From the NCBI GenBank assembly GCA_025450495.1, contig JANWHI010000135.1, positions 1 to 8,653 on the forward strand: a stretch of 8,653 nucleotides of DNA, read 5' to 3'. This DNA is from Candidatus Dormiibacter sp. (GTDB lineage: Bacteria > Chloroflexota > Dormibacteria > UBA8260). The notes below the pieces were generated by a model. It saw only the letters and a list, made by a program, of their open reading frames with translations, was not told the DNA's origin and did no database searches. Made by a program: the position numbers and the translations under genes. Every line of letters starts with the position of its first letter. Position 1 is the stretch's first letter. Below are positions 7,929-8,653 of the stretch, one piece after another.

Positions 7929-8653
7929 ATGCCAGAGATCCGCGCCGCCAGCATCGGCGAGCTGCGCCGCACCGAGTACCGCGTGCTGTCGGTGCGCGCC
8001 GAGCTGCGCCGTAACCTGATGCGCCGCCTGGCCGGCGGAGACGCCCTCTTCGACGGCATCCTCGGCTACGAGGACTCGGTGGTGCCCCAGCTCGAGAACG
8101 CGCTGCTCGCCGGCCAGGACCTGATCCTCCTCGGCGAGCGCGGCCAGGCCAAGTCACGGCTGCTGCGCGGGCTCACCGACCTCCTCGACGACGCCATTCC
8201 CGCCATCGCCGGCTGCGAGATCAACGACGACCCCTATGCCCCCATCTGCCGCCGCTGCCGCGACCTTGTTGCCGCCGGCGGCGACGAGGTGCCGGTCAGC
8301 TGGCTGACGCCGCAGATGCGCTACAGCGAGAAGCTGGCCACCCCGGACACATCGATCGCCGACCTGATCGGCGAGGTCGACCCCATCCGCGTCGCCGAGG
8401 GCCGCTACCTCAGCGACGAGCTGACCATCCACTACGGCCTGATCCCGCGGACCAACCGCGGCATCTTCGCGATCAACGAGCTGCCCGACCTGGCCGAGCG
8501 CATCCAGGTAGGGCTCCTCAACCTCATCGAGGAGCGCGACGTCCAGATTCGCGGCTACCGGCTGCGCCTGCCGCTCGACGTCTTCGTGGTGGCCACCGCC
8601 AACCCCGAGGACTACACCAACCGCGGGCGCATCATCACCCCGCTCAAGGACCG
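7929..8653 (+). CDS. MoxR/magnesium-chelatase-type AAA+ ATPase (Rv0958-like), partial (C-terminus off the window)
   Basis: 241 codons are visible and the gene runs off the end. The product resembles mycobacterial Rv0958 (annotated as a possible magnesium chelatase) almost throughout, as compared from memory: opening GELRRTEYRVLSVRAELRRN, then GILGYEDSVVPQLENALLAG, Walker A GERGQAKS (69-76), EKLATPDTSIADLIGEVDPI, IHYGLIPRTNRGIFAINELPDL (Walker-B region with Asn183-Glu184), and the end of the view ANPEDYTNRGRIITPLKD. Gly-to-Ala before the P-loop Lys75 is normal for MoxR-type proteins. A Cys-x11-Cys-x2-Cys cluster (CEINDDPYAPICRRC) sits after the P-loop helix. Such ATPases typically pair with a VWA-domain protein encoded next door and act as chaperone-like remodelers rather than true chelatases; that gene would lie beyond 8653. 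ATG 7929 is chosen because homology begins there; GTG 7926 or 7920 are in-frame alternatives. Confidence 0.9.
   Translation, partial: MPEIRAASIGELRRTEYRVLSVRAELRRNLMRRLAGGDALFDGILGYEDSVVPQLENALLAGQDLILLGERGQAKSRLLRGLTDLLDDAIPAIAGCEINDDPYAPICRRCRDLVAAGGDEVPVSWLTPQMRYSEKLATPDTSIADLIGEVDPIRVAEGRYLSDELTIHYGLIPRTNRGIFAINELPDLAERIQVGLLNLIEERDVQIRGYRLRLPLDVFVVATANPEDYTNRGRIITPLKD

Overview
The window is very GC-rich bacterial DNA (roughly 70% G+C by eye) with tightly packed genes, nearly all on the + strand. It looks like ordinary chromosomal housekeeping and metabolic content, with no sign of phage, transposon, CRISPR array or RNA genes. The composition, start sites with a -10-like hexamer 6-8 nt upstream and no Shine-Dalgarno (leaderless style), and a MoxR-type ATPase closely resembling mycobacterial Rv0958 (compared from memory) suggest a high-GC Gram-positive or related lineage: Actinomycetota, or a Chloroflexota/Dormibacterota-like soil bacterium. 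This taxonomic call is inference and was not tested.

Layout. 1-150 (-): N-terminal 50 codons of a small XRE-type helix-turn-helix regulator, cut by the window edge. 151-271: divergent intergenic region with a 7-bp-arm inverted repeat lying inside the regulator's predicted leaderless promoter. 272-3028 (+): complete aconitase (acnA) with all three iron-sulfur cysteines and a Gly/Asn-rich insert. 3029-3318: noncoding gap with a candidate terminator, two further inverted repeats and a probable recJ promoter whose transcript would begin with a perfect 10-bp hairpin. 3319-5070 (+): complete single-strand exonuclease recJ. 5092-6294 (+): multi-membrane PIG-V-like mannosyltransferase, apparently leaderless. 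6295-6443: intergenic, with a good candidate promoter and Shine-Dalgarno for the next gene. 6444-7886 (+): cobyrinate a,c-diamide synthase family protein (CobB/CbiA) in which the expected catalytic glutaminase cysteine is serine. 7929 to the window end (+): N-terminal half of a MoxR/magnesium-chelatase-type AAA+ ATPase of the Rv0958 type.

The genes do not form one obvious pathway. Aconitase is central carbon metabolism, RecJ is DNA repair, the PIG-V-like enzyme is probably envelope glycosylation, the CobB-like protein is tetrapyrrole amidation or a derived function, and the ATPase probably works with a VWA-domain partner beyond the window. The main points of interest are the Cys-to-Ser change in the CobB-like glutaminase site, the operator/promoter arrangement at 158-186, and the mix of leaderless and Shine-Dalgarno starts. 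No clearly new multi-gene system is visible.
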